Shown here in pieces: positions 35,766 through 44,451 of a stretch of DNA of 64,000 nt (position 1 is the stretch's first letter; the number at the start of each line of letters is the position of its first letter). Location of the stretch: positions 121,272 through 185,271 of the forward strand of contig CBFIAR010000003.1 in the NCBI GenBank assembly GCA_965660625.1, written 5' to 3'. The DNA comes from Glaciecola sp965660625. GTDB taxonomy: Bacteria > Pseudomonadota > Gammaproteobacteria > Enterobacterales > Alteromonadaceae. The position numbers and the translations under genes are program-made. Below the pieces are notes generated by a model. The model was not told where the DNA came from and did not search any database. It saw nothing but the letters and a program-made list of their open reading frames with translations.

Positions 35766-36815
35766 TGTGGCGCTTGATGAAGGTTGCAAGTTCAAGTCTA
35801 TCGGCGTCTTGCTGGGTTGTCCTCCGATCTCAGTTACGAGTTTAGGGACAAGATATCCTGGCAAGCGCTTTATTAGTTCTCGCATTAGAATCTGTGCTGA
35901 CTCTACGTCAACATCAAAATGAGCAGCGCCCCTTACTTTGTCTAGTAAATGTAAATAGTAAGGTAACACGCCAATATTAAATAAAGATTCACTTAAGGCA
36001 ACCTGCTCTTTTGAATTGTCATTAATTCCTTTTAAAAGTACAGCCTGATTTAGTAAGGTAATTCCCGCTGCACGCATTTTTGAAGTTCCCACTGCTAACT
36101 CTGGACTTATTTCATTAGCGTGATTTGTATGTAATACAAGCACTTTCTGAAATCGACAGTTTGCGAACCAATCGATAAAGTCCTCATTTATCCTTGAAGG
36201 GATAACAACGGGCAGTCTTGTATGGATTCTAAGCCTCACAACATGAGGAATTTCTTCCAGTTTAGCAACCAACCATTTCAGATGATCATCTTTTGCCATC
36301 AATGGATCGCCGCCAGACAAAATCACTTCAATGATTTTGTCATTTTGCCTAATGTAAGCAATTGCTTTTTCTAATTCACGTTTGTTAACTGCGTTTTTTT
36401 CATAAGGGAACTCACGTCTAAAACAATATCGACAGTTTATAGCGCAACCACTTTTAACGATGAGTAATACTCTATTTTCGTATTTATGTAACAGTCCTTT
36501 TGTGGTGTTTTCATGCTCCTGCAATGGGTCTTTGACGAAGCCAGGTGTGTCTTTGTATTCAATAATTTGGGGAAGTACTTGGAGCAACAAGGGATCATTT
36601 ATATCGTTTTTCTTCATTAAATTAGCAAAATGTCGAGGAACCTTCATTGGAAATAATTTCCTCGCAGAACTATGTTTATCAGCTATTTGAGGGTCTAAAC
36701 ACAAAAATTCTAGCAACGATTCTAGTGTGGTAAAGCCCTTTGCTAATTCTTTTTGCCAGTTTGACTCTACAGCAATGCTATTTTTAGGTATTATTCGTTT
36801 CACAAATATGCTCAC
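35721..36815 (-). CDS. epmB: EF-P lysine 2,3-aminomutase EpmB (radical SAM)
   Basis: EpmB converts (S)-alpha-lysine to (R)-beta-lysine, which EpmA attaches to EF-P. It has the radical-SAM cluster motif CAINCRYCFRREFPY, GGDPLMAKDDHLKWLV, RIHTRLPVVIPSRI, HANEI and the YYLHLLDKVRGAAHFDV PLP region. The end QPSSSATLGISVNSRTQIRGR runs about 20 residues past the E. coli end and overlaps the convergent YjfB-like gene. The ATG at 36845 would overlap the divergent efp start, so a GTG at 36815 (VSIFVKRIIP) is preferred; this is uncertain. IEYKDTPGF contains an exact copy of the dispersed motif (36543-36551). Confidence 0.92.
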   Translation of the reverse strand: MSIFVKRIIPKNSIAVESNWQKELAKGFTTLESLLEFLCLDPQIADKHSSARKLFPMKVPRHFANLMKKNDINDPLLLQVLPQIIEYKDTPGFVKDPLQEHENTTKGLLHKYENRVLLIVKSGCAINCRYCFRREFPYEKNAVNKRELEKAIAYIRQNDKIIEVILSGGDPLMAKDDHLKWLVAKLEEIPHVVRLRIHTRLPVVIPSRINEDFIDWFANCRFQKVLVLHTNHANEISPELAVGTSKMRAAGITLLNQAVLLKGINDNSKEQVALSESLFNIGVLPYYLHLLDKVRGAAHFDVDVESAQILMRELIKRLPGYLVPKLVTEIGGQPSKTPIDLNLQPSSSATLGISVNSRTQIRGR

Positions 36816-36836
36816 AACGTAAATTTTAGAGGAACT

Positions 36837-37406
36837 ATGGCTCATTTCAGTACAAACGAGTTCAAAGCGGGCTTAAAGATAATGCTCGACGGCGAACCTT
36901 GCAACATTCTTGAGAATGAATATGTAAAACCAGGGAAAGGACAAGCTTTCAGTCGAGTTAAAATTCGTAAACTTATTTCAAACAAAGTGCTAGAAAAAAC
37001 ATTTCGATCTGGCGACTCAGTCGAGGGCGCTGATGTTATGGACACCGAACTTTCCTATCTTTACACTGATGGTGAATTTTGGCATTTTATGAATAATGAA
37101 ACATTTGAGCAAATTGCCGCTGATGAGAAGGCATTAGGTGACAGCATAAAATGGTTGGTAGAGAACGATACGTGTACTATAACATTGTGGAACGGAACTC
37201 CTATCGTTGTTACTCCTCCAAACTTTGTTGAGTTAGAAATTACTGAAACAGATCCTGGTTTAAAAGGTGATACGGCAGGTACCGGTGGCAAACCGGCAAC
37301 GCTAACAACAGGAGCCGTAGTGCGTGTTCCGCTATTCGTCCAAACTGGTGAAACCATCAGAGTTGATACTCGAAGTGGGGAATATGCCTCACGTGCACAA
37401 AAATAG
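36837..37406 (+). CDS. efp: Elongation factor P
   Basis: EF-P relieves ribosome stalling at polyproline stretches. It has 189 residues. Lys34 in the loop VKPGKGQAFSRVK is the site of beta-lysylation. Other family segments are DTELSYLYTDGEFWHFMNNETFEQ, WNGTPIVVTPPNFVELEITETDPGLKGDTAGTGGKPATL and the ending DTRSGEYASRAQK. It is flanked by both modification genes: epmB divergent and epmA 49 nt downstream. AGAGGAACT precedes the ATG. Confidence 0.98.
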   Translation: MAHFSTNEFKAGLKIMLDGEPCNILENEYVKPGKGQAFSRVKIRKLISNKVLEKTFRSGDSVEGADVMDTELSYLYTDGEFWHFMNNETFEQIAADEKALGDSIKWLVENDTCTITLWNGTPIVVTPPNFVELEITETDPGLKGDTAGTGGKPATLTTGAVVRVPLFVQTGETIRVDTRSGEYASRAQK

Positions 37407-37454
37407 TCGAATCACAGGGGGGGCTGTGCAAATGGCCCTCTTGTTTATTGTTTG

Positions 37455-38453
37455 ATGAATATTTCAAATCAATGGCAACCGTCAGGTTCAATCGACAGCA
37501 TTGTCAAACGAGCTCAAATCCTCAGCAAAATCAGGAAGTATTTTGTAAATCAAAATGTGTTGGAAGTTGAGACGCCAACTATTTCACCATCGACTGTGAC
37601 GGATGTTCACTTGGAGGCAATGACAACAATCCATACGAATCCACAGTCGGTGAAAAAGACACACCTGTTTTTACAAACATCTCCCGAATACTTCATGAAA
37701 CGAATGCTATCAGCAGGTTTCCCTAGTATTTATCAAATTAGTAAATGTTTTAGAGATGATGAAGTAGGTAGGTTTCACAATCCTGAGTTTACAATGCTTG
37801 AATGGTATCGGTTAGACTTCTCTATGAGCAAGCTAATAGAAGATGTCGATGCTATTTTAATGCTCGTTTTGGACACACCTGTTTGCGAAAAAATAAGTTA
37901 TCGCGATCTATTTGCAGTGCACTTAGACTTAGATATAAAAAATGACTCTGACTTGAAAGTAGTTTCTATTTGTAAACAACGTGGCTTTGAGAATATTGTG
38001 CCTTCTGAATTTAAAGAAACACTCTCTGAATTAGAAAGAAACATGCTTTTACAGCTTTTGTTTTGTGAGGAAATTGAAAGTAAAATTGGCGTGGAGAGAC
38101 CCGTTGCAGTAACACACTTCCCAGCTAGCCAGGCATCCTTAGCTAAAATAGACCCCGATGACCCGTGGTTATCACTTCGGTTTGAAATTTATTACAAAGG
38201 TATTGAGTTAGCAAACGGCTTCGAGGAGCTTACCGATGCTAAAGAACAAAAGGCTAGATTTATATCAGATAATGAGCAAAGGAAAGAGAGTGGGCTAGAG
38301 CTTAAGCCCGAAGACACGAAGTTTTTAGATGCTTTGGAATTTGGCCTACCAGCATGCTCAGGCGTTGCCCTAGGCATTGACCGTTTGATAATGTTGGCTC
38401 TAGGCAAAAAGCATATAAGTGAAGTGTTAACCTTTGACTTCGCATCTCTTTAA
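37455..38453 (+). CDS. epmA: EF-P--(R)-beta-lysine ligase EpmA (GenX/PoxA)
   Basis: EpmA is a paralogue of the lysyl-tRNA synthetase catalytic domain that ligates beta-lysine to EF-P Lys34. It has 332 residues and lacks the anticodon-binding domain, as expected. Class II motifs are visible: ETPTISPSTVTDVHL, LFLQTSPEYFMKRMLSAG, ISKCFRDDEVGRFHNPEFTMLEWYR, GIELANGFEELTDAKEQ and ACSGVALGIDRLIMLAL. The ATG at 37455 follows an in-frame TTG; no clear ribosome-binding site is seen. Two exact copies of the dispersed motif lie in it, at 37658-37666 (read KTHLF) and 37872-37880 (read DTPV). Confidence 0.95.
   Translation: MNISNQWQPSGSIDSIVKRAQILSKIRKYFVNQNVLEVETPTISPSTVTDVHLEAMTTIHTNPQSVKKTHLFLQTSPEYFMKRMLSAGFPSIYQISKCFRDDEVGRFHNPEFTMLEWYRLDFSMSKLIEDVDAILMLVLDTPVCEKISYRDLFAVHLDLDIKNDSDLKVVSICKQRGFENIVPSEFKETLSELERNMLLQLLFCEEIESKIGVERPVAVTHFPASQASLAKIDPDDPWLSLRFEIYYKGIELANGFEELTDAKEQKARFISDNEQRKESGLELKPEDTKFLDALEFGLPACSGVALGIDRLIMLALGKKHISEVLTFDFASL
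37658..37880 (-). repeat. Two AGGTGTGTC motif copies inside epmA
   Basis: GACACACCT at 37658-37666 is read in a different frame (Lys-Lys-Thr-His-Leu). At 37872-37880 it is read Leu-Asp-Thr-Pro-Val and aligns without insertion to a conserved position (LDCPA in E. coli, from memory). Confidence 0.75.
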
Positions 38454-38480
38454 TAATTTAAACTGGTTAAGTGAGTTTTA

Positions 38481-39125
38481 GTGCAAAATAACATTAATAT
38501 TGAAGCTTGGTTTGATCAACTACAAAACTCAAACAAAGACACACCTCATATAGTGGTTGGTTATGGCAGCCTTCTGAGCCAAAAAAGTCGAGAACTTTAT
38601 AGCAATATCAGGTCATTCTCCCTGCCTGTCACCGTTAATGGGTGGGAACGAGGATGGGTTACTCGGTCGACTGAAGAAGAACAAACATACGTTGGTGCTT
38701 ATCAAAACAGCCACAGTCATTTCAATGGTCAAGCATTTTATACTGATATCGATGAGCAATTGCTCAAACGAGAACAAGACTATCGCTTTTCTAAACTAAG
38801 GCTGGAACAAATAGAGTTTTCACCTGCAATAAGTGGTTTGATGTTGGATATGCTATCCACTTGTAATGTGTACGTGTGTGAAACACTCGAGCTCAAATTG
38901 CCATGCGACGAATTCCCAGTAAATTCGAGTTATATCGACACTTGCCTAACTGGTTGTTTCGAGGTTGGTGGAATTGAAGAGGCAAAGCGGTTTGTTTCGA
39001 CCACAAAACATTGGCCTGTCGAGTATAAGCAAAACGACCGTTTGAAGCCAAAATATCCGCGAGCGGCCTCTGTAGATAAATTTGAAAGTAAAATTTTTGA
39101 TCAATTACAATTAAAAAACAAATGA
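38481..39125 (+). CDS. Gamma-glutamylcyclotransferase-like protein
   Basis: This encodes a 214-residue protein with the GGCT/AIG2 signature VVGYGSLLSQKSR near residue 30. Proteins of this fold cleave gamma-glutamyl amides, but substrates vary and the catalytic Glu is not obvious to me. The start is a GTG at 38481. It ends with a 4-base overlap with the next gene (ATGA). The segment NSNKDTPHIVV just before YGSL contains an exact motif copy (38538-38546). Confidence 0.7.
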   Translation: MQNNINIEAWFDQLQNSNKDTPHIVVGYGSLLSQKSRELYSNIRSFSLPVTVNGWERGWVTRSTEEEQTYVGAYQNSHSHFNGQAFYTDIDEQLLKREQDYRFSKLRLEQIEFSPAISGLMLDMLSTCNVYVCETLELKLPCDEFPVNSSYIDTCLTGCFEVGGIEEAKRFVSTTKHWPVEYKQNDRLKPKYPRAASVDKFESKIFDQLQLKNK

Positions 39126-39676
39126 TGATGAATTCTCAAAGACTATATTATCGAAAGCCTAATGAGTCTGATGCTGCTTTCATTTATGGTTTGGTTAATG
39201 AGCCCGATTGGCTTAAATATATCGGTGATAGAAAAGTAAGTAATGAACAAGACGCTGTTCAGTTCATAAATAAGAGTTTGAATGCAAAGCAGTCGTTGGA
39301 CAGCCTTGGATTGAGAGTTTGTTGTTTGCCATCAACTGACTTATCAGGGGAGAACACAAACAAAAACACAAACAAAGACACACCTATAGGGCTCTGCGGT
39401 TTACTTAAAAGAGAGTATTTAGATGCAATAGATATTGGTTATGCATTTACTTATAAGTATCGAGGTTTGGGTTATGGGATCGAAGCAGCGACCTTCTTCA
39501 AAACTTATGCTTTTAATTATTTAAATGTTGAAAAGCTATATGCGACAGTTTTAAAGGAAAACAAGAAATCTATTTCATTGTTAGAAAAGTTGAGCTTCAG
39601 ATCGCTTGGAGGTCTCGTAGAGAACAACATAGAGTCTGAAAATATTATGCTTTATGTCTCATACCCAAATTCTTAG
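39122..39676 (+). CDS. GNAT-family N-acetyltransferase
   Basis: This encodes a 184-residue acetyltransferase of the RimJ/RimL type: RLYYRKPNESDAAFIYGLVNEPDWLKYIGDR, DIGYAFTYKYRGLGYGIEAATFFKTYAF (acetyl-CoA binding) and LYATVLKENKKSISLLEKLSFRSLG. The substrate is unknown. Start codons ATGATGATG overlap the previous stop. A loop before PIGLCGLLKR is lengthened by NTNKNTNKDT, which comes from an exact 12-bp tandem duplication next to a copy of the dispersed motif. Confidence 0.88.
   Translation: MMMNSQRLYYRKPNESDAAFIYGLVNEPDWLKYIGDRKVSNEQDAVQFINKSLNAKQSLDSLGLRVCCLPSTDLSGENTNKNTNKDTPIGLCGLLKREYLDAIDIGYAFTYKYRGLGYGIEAATFFKTYAFNYLNVEKLYATVLKENKKSISLLEKLSFRSLGGLVENNIESENIMLYVSYPNS
39353..39385 (-). 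repeat. AGGTGTGTC motif copy with perfect 12-bp tandem duplication, inside GNAT gene
   Basis: AACACAAACAAA occurs at 39353-39364 and 39365-39376, directly followed by GACACACCT (39377-39385). The frame is kept and the product reads NTNK-NTNK-DTP. Confidence 0.9.
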
Positions 39677-39709
39677 TGGCTTCAGGTACATTTGCAAAAT
39701 CAACCAAAA

Positions 39710-39744
39710 AGGTGTGTCCTTTTAAGCTCTGCTTTTAAGCTCTG
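39710..39744 (+). repeat. AGGTGTGTC motif copy with perfect 13-bp tandem duplication
   Basis: The motif at 39710-39718 is directly followed by CTTTTAAGCTCTG twice (39719-39731 and 39732-39744). It lies in the non-coding gap after the GNAT gene. Confidence 0.9.
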
Positions 39745-39786
39745 AAGCATCCAATCAGGTTTTTTTCAGTTTTAATATCAGGTTTA

Positions 39787-40350
39787 TTAATCCTTAGGCA
39801 GTGTTTCAAACATCAACTTCACTGCTTCGTTTATCTTAATTTCAAGATTGTCGTAGATACTGCTTGTTACTTTTCCAATGGCTACACCTTCCCAAATCAA
39901 CAGATTGGTTTTCCGATCGATGATGTCGATGTTGAGAGTGCCTTCAGTATACTGTCTTATGCGCTCTTGCATCATAGGGTAATTACCCCAAACGCCATAA
40001 TCCCGTCGAAAACCGTAATATAACGAAATTGATGGGCTTGTATCGACGGTTAATTTATCGTGCACATAAACATTAAAATTAACCCATAGGTCAGCGTTCT
40101 CAGCTTCTCGGAAGCCTTTCTTTTGCATTTCATTTTGTATGGCTACTTTTATATAACGTGAGGACATACTATCGTAACTACCACGGTCGGCGCTAAGGTT
40201 AGGATGGAAAGCGTAGGTTTGGTAATTATTGAACTGAACTCTATCATCAACCAAACTATGAATTTTTGGCGTTGACGCACAAGAAAACATAATTAACGTC
40301 GCCATCAGTACAACGCTGCTTTTCACTACCCAAGATATTCTTGTGCTCAT
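39787..40350 (-). CDS. DUF4136 lipoprotein
   Basis: This encodes a 187-residue protein with a lipoprotein signal (VVLMATLIMFSCAS, lipobox Cys about residue 24). The body matches the DUF4136 pattern: TYAFHPN, a helix RYIKVAIQNEMQKKGFREAENADLWVNFNVYV, and the ending EGTLNIDIIDRKTNLLIWEGVAIGKV. Its function is unknown; family members are envelope lipoproteins. Monocistronic. The 309-bp region upstream to 40659 holds a run of seven G (about 40514-40520) but no other gene. Confidence 0.82.
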   Translation of the reverse strand: MSTRISWVVKSSVVLMATLIMFSCASTPKIHSLVDDRVQFNNYQTYAFHPNLSADRGSYDSMSSRYIKVAIQNEMQKKGFREAENADLWVNFNVYVHDKLTVDTSPSISLYYGFRRDYGVWGNYPMMQERIRQYTEGTLNIDIIDRKTNLLIWEGVAIGKVTSSIYDNLEIKINEAVKLMFETLPKD

Positions 40351-40659
40351 ACTTACTCTCCTGAAAAATACTCAACTACTATTGCCTTAATTAGTTTGCT
40401 GCTCATTTGAAAGCTTGTTTTGACATAGGTCAAAATATTCACTGTTTGTTAATTAGATTTAGAAGTTACCGTTTTAAAGCAAGTGTTTTTAAGTCAAATA
40501 TTGACTCCTAAAGGGGGGGGCAGGCTTTGTTCGAATTATGGTTTAGGTTAATGCTAGTGCCATTCTATCGTCACCAGCTTTGACGCAGATCAAGTCCTAA
40601 TCGAGGGTCTTGATTAGTCTATAGTGACTATTTTAGTCATTAGATATTTTGGAGCTGAT

Positions 40660-42426
40660 ATGGCTTATGCGCCTATTAAGAAAGACGTCAATACCGCAAA
40701 TAGACAGGCCAATATGCCCAGCTACCACAAAAGCTATGACGATTTTGATTGGCAGCTAGCTAGAGCCATGATTAAAGGATTTAAAAACGGCATCAATATG
40801 GGGTACGAAGCCGTTGACCGGCATGTCGAAGAAGGATTTGGAGATCAAACAGCGCTAGTTTTTTTAGAAAAAAAGCAACAGCGCAAGATTTTTTCATATC
40901 TGCAGCTTCAACAAATGAGCAATCGTTTTGCAAACCTTTTGAAAAGCCTTCATGTTAAGAAAGGAGATTTGCTTTGTAGCTTAACTGACCGCAACCCTAT
41001 TCTCTATTCTGCGATTATCGGCTGTTTAAAATCGGGTGTGGTGTTCAGCCCTTTGTTCTCGGCTTTTGGTCCTGAACCTATAAAAGCTAGGCTGACTATC
41101 GGCGGTGCTAAACTTCTTCTCACGAGTGGTAAAATTTATAAAAAGAAAATAGCCGCGTGGCGCAGCGAGTGCGAGAGTTTAAAAACGGTATTACTTTATC
41201 AATGTGACGGAGAATGCCCAAGTGACTGTATCGACTTAGATCAGGCTTTAGAACAGCAAAGCGAACAATTCGATATTAGCGTCACGGCGCCTGAAGATAC
41301 TGCGTTAATACACTTCACTAGCGGCACCACAGGCACACCTAAAGCTGTTGTGCATGTGCATGAAGCCGTCATATATCACAAATATTCGGGATACTATGCA
41401 CTTGATATCCACCCTCAAGATGTTTATTGGTGTACCGCGGACCCTGGTTGGGTGACCGGGATATCTTACGGGGTCATTTCACCACTGTGCAACCGAGCAA
41501 TATTAATTGTTGATAATGCTGAATATGACGCAAACCGTTGGTACAGCATATTAGAACAAGAAAACGTCAATATTTGGTATACCGCGCCAACAGCCATTCG
41601 GATGCTAATGAAAGCGGGTAACGAACTATGCGAAAAATATGACCTTTCTGATTTGCGCTTTTTAGCTAGCGTAGGAGAGCCGCTTAACCCTGAAGCTGTG
41701 GTTTGGAGCCAGAAATTTCTAGGCAAAGTATTCCATGATAATTGGTGGCAAACCGAAACGGGTGGAATTATGCTCGCAAATTTTATGACTGAAAATGTTA
41801 AGCCAGGGTCAATGGGGCAGCCTTTGCCAGGCATTCAAGCGGGTATTGTGAAAGTCGATGAACAAGGACATCTGCTAGAACTAAGCACCGCTAATGAAAC
41901 TGGCGAGCTAGCGTTTAAGCGAGGTTGGCCTTCTATGTTTCGTGACTACTTGCATGAAAGCAAACGCTATCAAGATTGCTTTAATGGTGATTGGTACTTG
42001 AGTGGTGATTTGGCATACAAAGATCAAGATGGTTATTTTTGGTTCGTGGGCCGACGTTCAGATTTAATTAAATCTTCAGGACATTTAATCGGCCCATTTG
42101 AGATAGAAAGTGTATTGCTTGAACATCCGGCGGTAGTTGAGGCTGGCGTCATTGGTGTTCCCGATCCCGTAGCAGGTGAATTAGTAAAAGCTTTCGTCGC
42201 CCTAAAAGACGGCTACCAAGACGATACTGCATTGCGCAAAAGCATCATGGCTCATGCCCGCAAAAAATTGGGAGCAGCTCTCGCGCCTCGAGAAATTTGC
42301 ATCAAGCAAAACCTGCCAAAAACTCGCAGTGGAAAAATAATGCGCCGACTCCTTAAGGCTCGGGAACTAGGTCTTCCGGAGGGAGATGTTTCTACATTAG
42401 AAAGTGACGAAACCAGCTCAATATAA
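40660..42426 (+). CDS. Acetyl-CoA synthetase-like AMP-forming ligase
   Basis: This is an ANL-family enzyme of about 588 residues. ATP-binding P-loop: LIHFTSGTTGTPKAVVH. Acetate-type motifs: WCTADPGWVTGISYG and FHDNWWQTETGG. Hinge and C-terminal motifs: YFWFVGRRSDLIKSSGHLIGPFEIE and LPKTRSGKIMRRLL with the catalytic Lys. It resembles the shorter AcsA type rather than the E. coli Acs. The start at 40660 is set by GGAG 6 nt upstream. It is followed closely by PDH-like genes, so it may supply or recapture an acetyl group for that system. Confidence 0.88.
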   Translation: MAYAPIKKDVNTANRQANMPSYHKSYDDFDWQLARAMIKGFKNGINMGYEAVDRHVEEGFGDQTALVFLEKKQQRKIFSYLQLQQMSNRFANLLKSLHVKKGDLLCSLTDRNPILYSAIIGCLKSGVVFSPLFSAFGPEPIKARLTIGGAKLLLTSGKIYKKKIAAWRSECESLKTVLLYQCDGECPSDCIDLDQALEQQSEQFDISVTAPEDTALIHFTSGTTGTPKAVVHVHEAVIYHKYSGYYALDIHPQDVYWCTADPGWVTGISYGVISPLCNRAILIVDNAEYDANRWYSILEQENVNIWYTAPTAIRMLMKAGNELCEKYDLSDLRFLASVGEPLNPEAVVWSQKFLGKVFHDNWWQTETGGIMLANFMTENVKPGSMGQPLPGIQAGIVKVDEQGHLLELSTANETGELAFKRGWPSMFRDYLHESKRYQDCFNGDWYLSGDLAYKDQDGYFWFVGRRSDLIKSSGHLIGPFEIESVLLEHPAVVEAGVIGVPDPVAGELVKAFVALKDGYQDDTALRKSIMAHARKKLGAALAPREICIKQNLPKTRSGKIMRRLLKARELGLPEGDVSTLESDETSSI

Positions 42427-42445
42427 ATCGCGCTATAAAATAACG

Positions 42446-43459
42446 ATGAGTAAGAGTACAAACATTATGCACACCAATAACAATAAGATACACATGGACA
42501 TAGCGCATATTAAGTTTCTCTTTAAGGAAATGTTGAGGATAAGGCGCTTTGAAGAAAAGTGCGCCGAACTTTATACGCAAGAGAAGATCCGTGGCTTTCT
42601 ACATTTGTATATTGGGGAAGAGGCTGTTGCGGTAGGTGTCATGCAAGCTTTGATGCCAGAGGACGCTGTATTTGGGACTTATCGTGAGCATGGCCATGCT
42701 ATCGCAAGAGGCTTAAGCATGGATAAAGTGATGGCAGAAATGTTTGGCAAGGTGACGGGTAGCAGTCGAGGCCGCGGTGGCTCTATGCACATCTTTGATG
42801 TTGAAAAACGGTTTTATGGAGGTAATGCAATTGTAGCTGGAGCCTTACCTTTAGCTGTTGGTCTGGCGTTAGCGAACAAAATGCAAAATAAAAACAATGT
42901 TGTTACCTGTTTTTTTGGCGAAGGGGCCGTAGCGGAGGGAGAATTCCACGAAAGTCTCAATTTAGCGAAATTGTGGCAATTGCCGATTTTATTTGTATGT
43001 GAGAACAATGGTTATGCAATGGGTACTGCCTTAGCTATATCAGAATCCCAACAGAAAATTTTTCGTAAAGCGCAAAATTACGGTCTAGCAGCGCATGCGG
43101 TTGATGGCATGAATGTCGTAGAGGTTGAATCGGCAGCGAGTCAATACTGCCACAGTATTAGAAATGGTGAAGGGCCTTGTTTACTAGAGTGCAATACCTA
43201 TCGTTTCCGCGGTCATTCTATGTTCGATACGCAATTATATCGTGATGCGGACGAAGTGGAGCAGTGGAAAAGTAAAGGGCCCATTAAAAAATTAAAACGC
43301 TGGTTGGAAGCGAATGGAAAACTGGCTGCCGATGAATTAAGTCAAATTGAAGATGAGGTCGCTGAGGAAATAAACAAGGCCGTTGCTTTTGCCGATAAGT
43401 CTCCGTTTGAGGATGTAACTGACTTACACCTTGGCGTTTATGCGGAGGAAACCTCTTGA
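42446..43459 (+). CDS. Pyruvate/2-oxo acid dehydrogenase E1 alpha subunit
   Basis: This is the thiamine-diphosphate enzyme alpha chain of a heterotetrameric E1 (PDH or acetoin dehydrogenase type), about 337 residues. Signatures are FLHLYIGEEAVAVGVMQAL, YREHGHAIARGLSMDKVMAEM, SRGRGGSMHIF and the TPP motif FFGEGAVAEGEFHESLNLAKLWQLPILFVCENNGYAMGT. The start is uncertain (42446 or 42494; a GTG at 42404 would overlap the previous gene). The E1beta start overlaps its stop. Confidence 0.92.
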   Translation: MSKSTNIMHTNNNKIHMDIAHIKFLFKEMLRIRRFEEKCAELYTQEKIRGFLHLYIGEEAVAVGVMQALMPEDAVFGTYREHGHAIARGLSMDKVMAEMFGKVTGSSRGRGGSMHIFDVEKRFYGGNAIVAGALPLAVGLALANKMQNKNNVVTCFFGEGAVAEGEFHESLNLAKLWQLPILFVCENNGYAMGTALAISESQQKIFRKAQNYGLAAHAVDGMNVVEVESAASQYCHSIRNGEGPCLLECNTYRFRGHSMFDTQLYRDADEVEQWKSKGPIKKLKRWLEANGKLAADELSQIEDEVAEEINKAVAFADKSPFEDVTDLHLGVYAEETS

Positions 43460-44451
43460 ACGACCAACAGTTAAGTTATAGAGAAGCGCTTAGACTCGCT
43501 ATTGAAGAAGCGATAAACGCCGATGAACGTGTGTTTTTATTGGGCGAAGATGTGGGCAATTACGGCGGCTGTTATGCTGTGTCTAAAGGCCTATCTGAAA
43601 CTTTTGGGCCGGATCGAATTGTCGATACTCCACTATCCGAATCGGGTTTCGTTGGCGCAGGTATTGGGGCTGCAATAGGCGGCATGCTGCCTATTGTCGA
43701 AATCATGACCGTTAATTTTAGTTTACTTGCGCTTGACCAAATTGTTAATAATGCCGCCACAATACGTCATATGTCTGGCAATCAGGTGAGTATCCCGATT
43801 GTTATTCGAATGGCTACCGGTGCAGGTAAACAACTTGCCGCCCAACATTCTCATAGTCTTGAAAATTGGTACGCACATGTTCCCGGGGTCAAGGTATTAG
43901 CACCCGCCACTGTAGCTGACGCACGCTATATGCTGAGCATGGCATTAAAAGATCCGAATCCGGTGATATTTTTCGAACACGTTATGCTCTATAACGAATC
44001 AGACAAGCTTCCTGTACCTGAGGATTGCCCTGATATGCACAGCGCGCTAGTCAGGCAATCCGGTAACGACATTAGTTTAGTGACTTATGGTGGCTCTCTG
44101 TCTAAAACTTTAGAAGCTGCCCGTCAATTAGCGCAACAAGATATTAGCGTTGAAGTCATCGACTTAAGAAGCTTAAGGCCGTTGGATACACAAACCATCT
44201 TCGAATCAGTCCATAAAACTCATCGTTTACTGGTGGTCGACGAGGGTTGGCATACCGGCAGTTTAGCCGGGGAATTATGCGCGCTGGTTGCTGAAAACTG
44301 TTTTTGGTCACTTGATGCACCGCCAATAAGGGTGTGTAGCGAAGAGGTACCCATTCCATACCCTAAGCATTTAGAGGACGCAGTAACGCCCCAAGTAGAA
44401 AAAATTGTCAACGCAGTACTGGGTTTATTAAGTAAAGAAACCGTCTCATGA
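43456..44451 (+). CDS. Pyruvate/2-oxo acid dehydrogenase E1 beta subunit
   Basis: This is the E1 beta chain of 331 residues: VFLLGEDVGNYGGCYAVSKGL, DTPLSESGFVGAGIGAAIGGMLPIVEIM, QHSHSLENWYAHVPGVKVLAPATVADARYML and VIDLRSLRPLDTQTI. It starts with TTG at 43456, which overlaps the TGA of E1alpha (TTGA) and has GGAGGA 8 nt upstream. Its own stop overlaps the E2 start (ATGA). The tight coupling suggests equal expression of the subunits. Confidence 0.92.
   Translation: MNDQQLSYREALRLAIEEAINADERVFLLGEDVGNYGGCYAVSKGLSETFGPDRIVDTPLSESGFVGAGIGAAIGGMLPIVEIMTVNFSLLALDQIVNNAATIRHMSGNQVSIPIVIRMATGAGKQLAAQHSHSLENWYAHVPGVKVLAPATVADARYMLSMALKDPNPVIFFEHVMLYNESDKLPVPEDCPDMHSALVRQSGNDISLVTYGGSLSKTLEAARQLAQQDISVEVIDLRSLRPLDTQTIFESVHKTHRLLVVDEGWHTGSLAGELCALVAENCFWSLDAPPIRVCSEEVPIPYPKHLEDAVTPQVEKIVNAVLGLLSKETVS

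Noticed and set aside
37407..37454. G-rich hairpin between efp and epmA as a terminator
   Set aside because: Pairing between the G run and GGCCCT is poor and the gap is short; cotranscription is more likely.
40514..40643. Run of seven G and an imperfect GTGACTA/TAGTCAT repeat upstream of the acetyl-CoA synthetase gene
   Set aside because: The repeat matches at only about 7 of 10 positions and no regulator is suggested; kept as background.
41329..41337. GGCACACCT in the acetyl-CoA synthetase-like gene
   Set aside because: One mismatch and part of the conserved SGTTGTPK loop; not a repeat copy.
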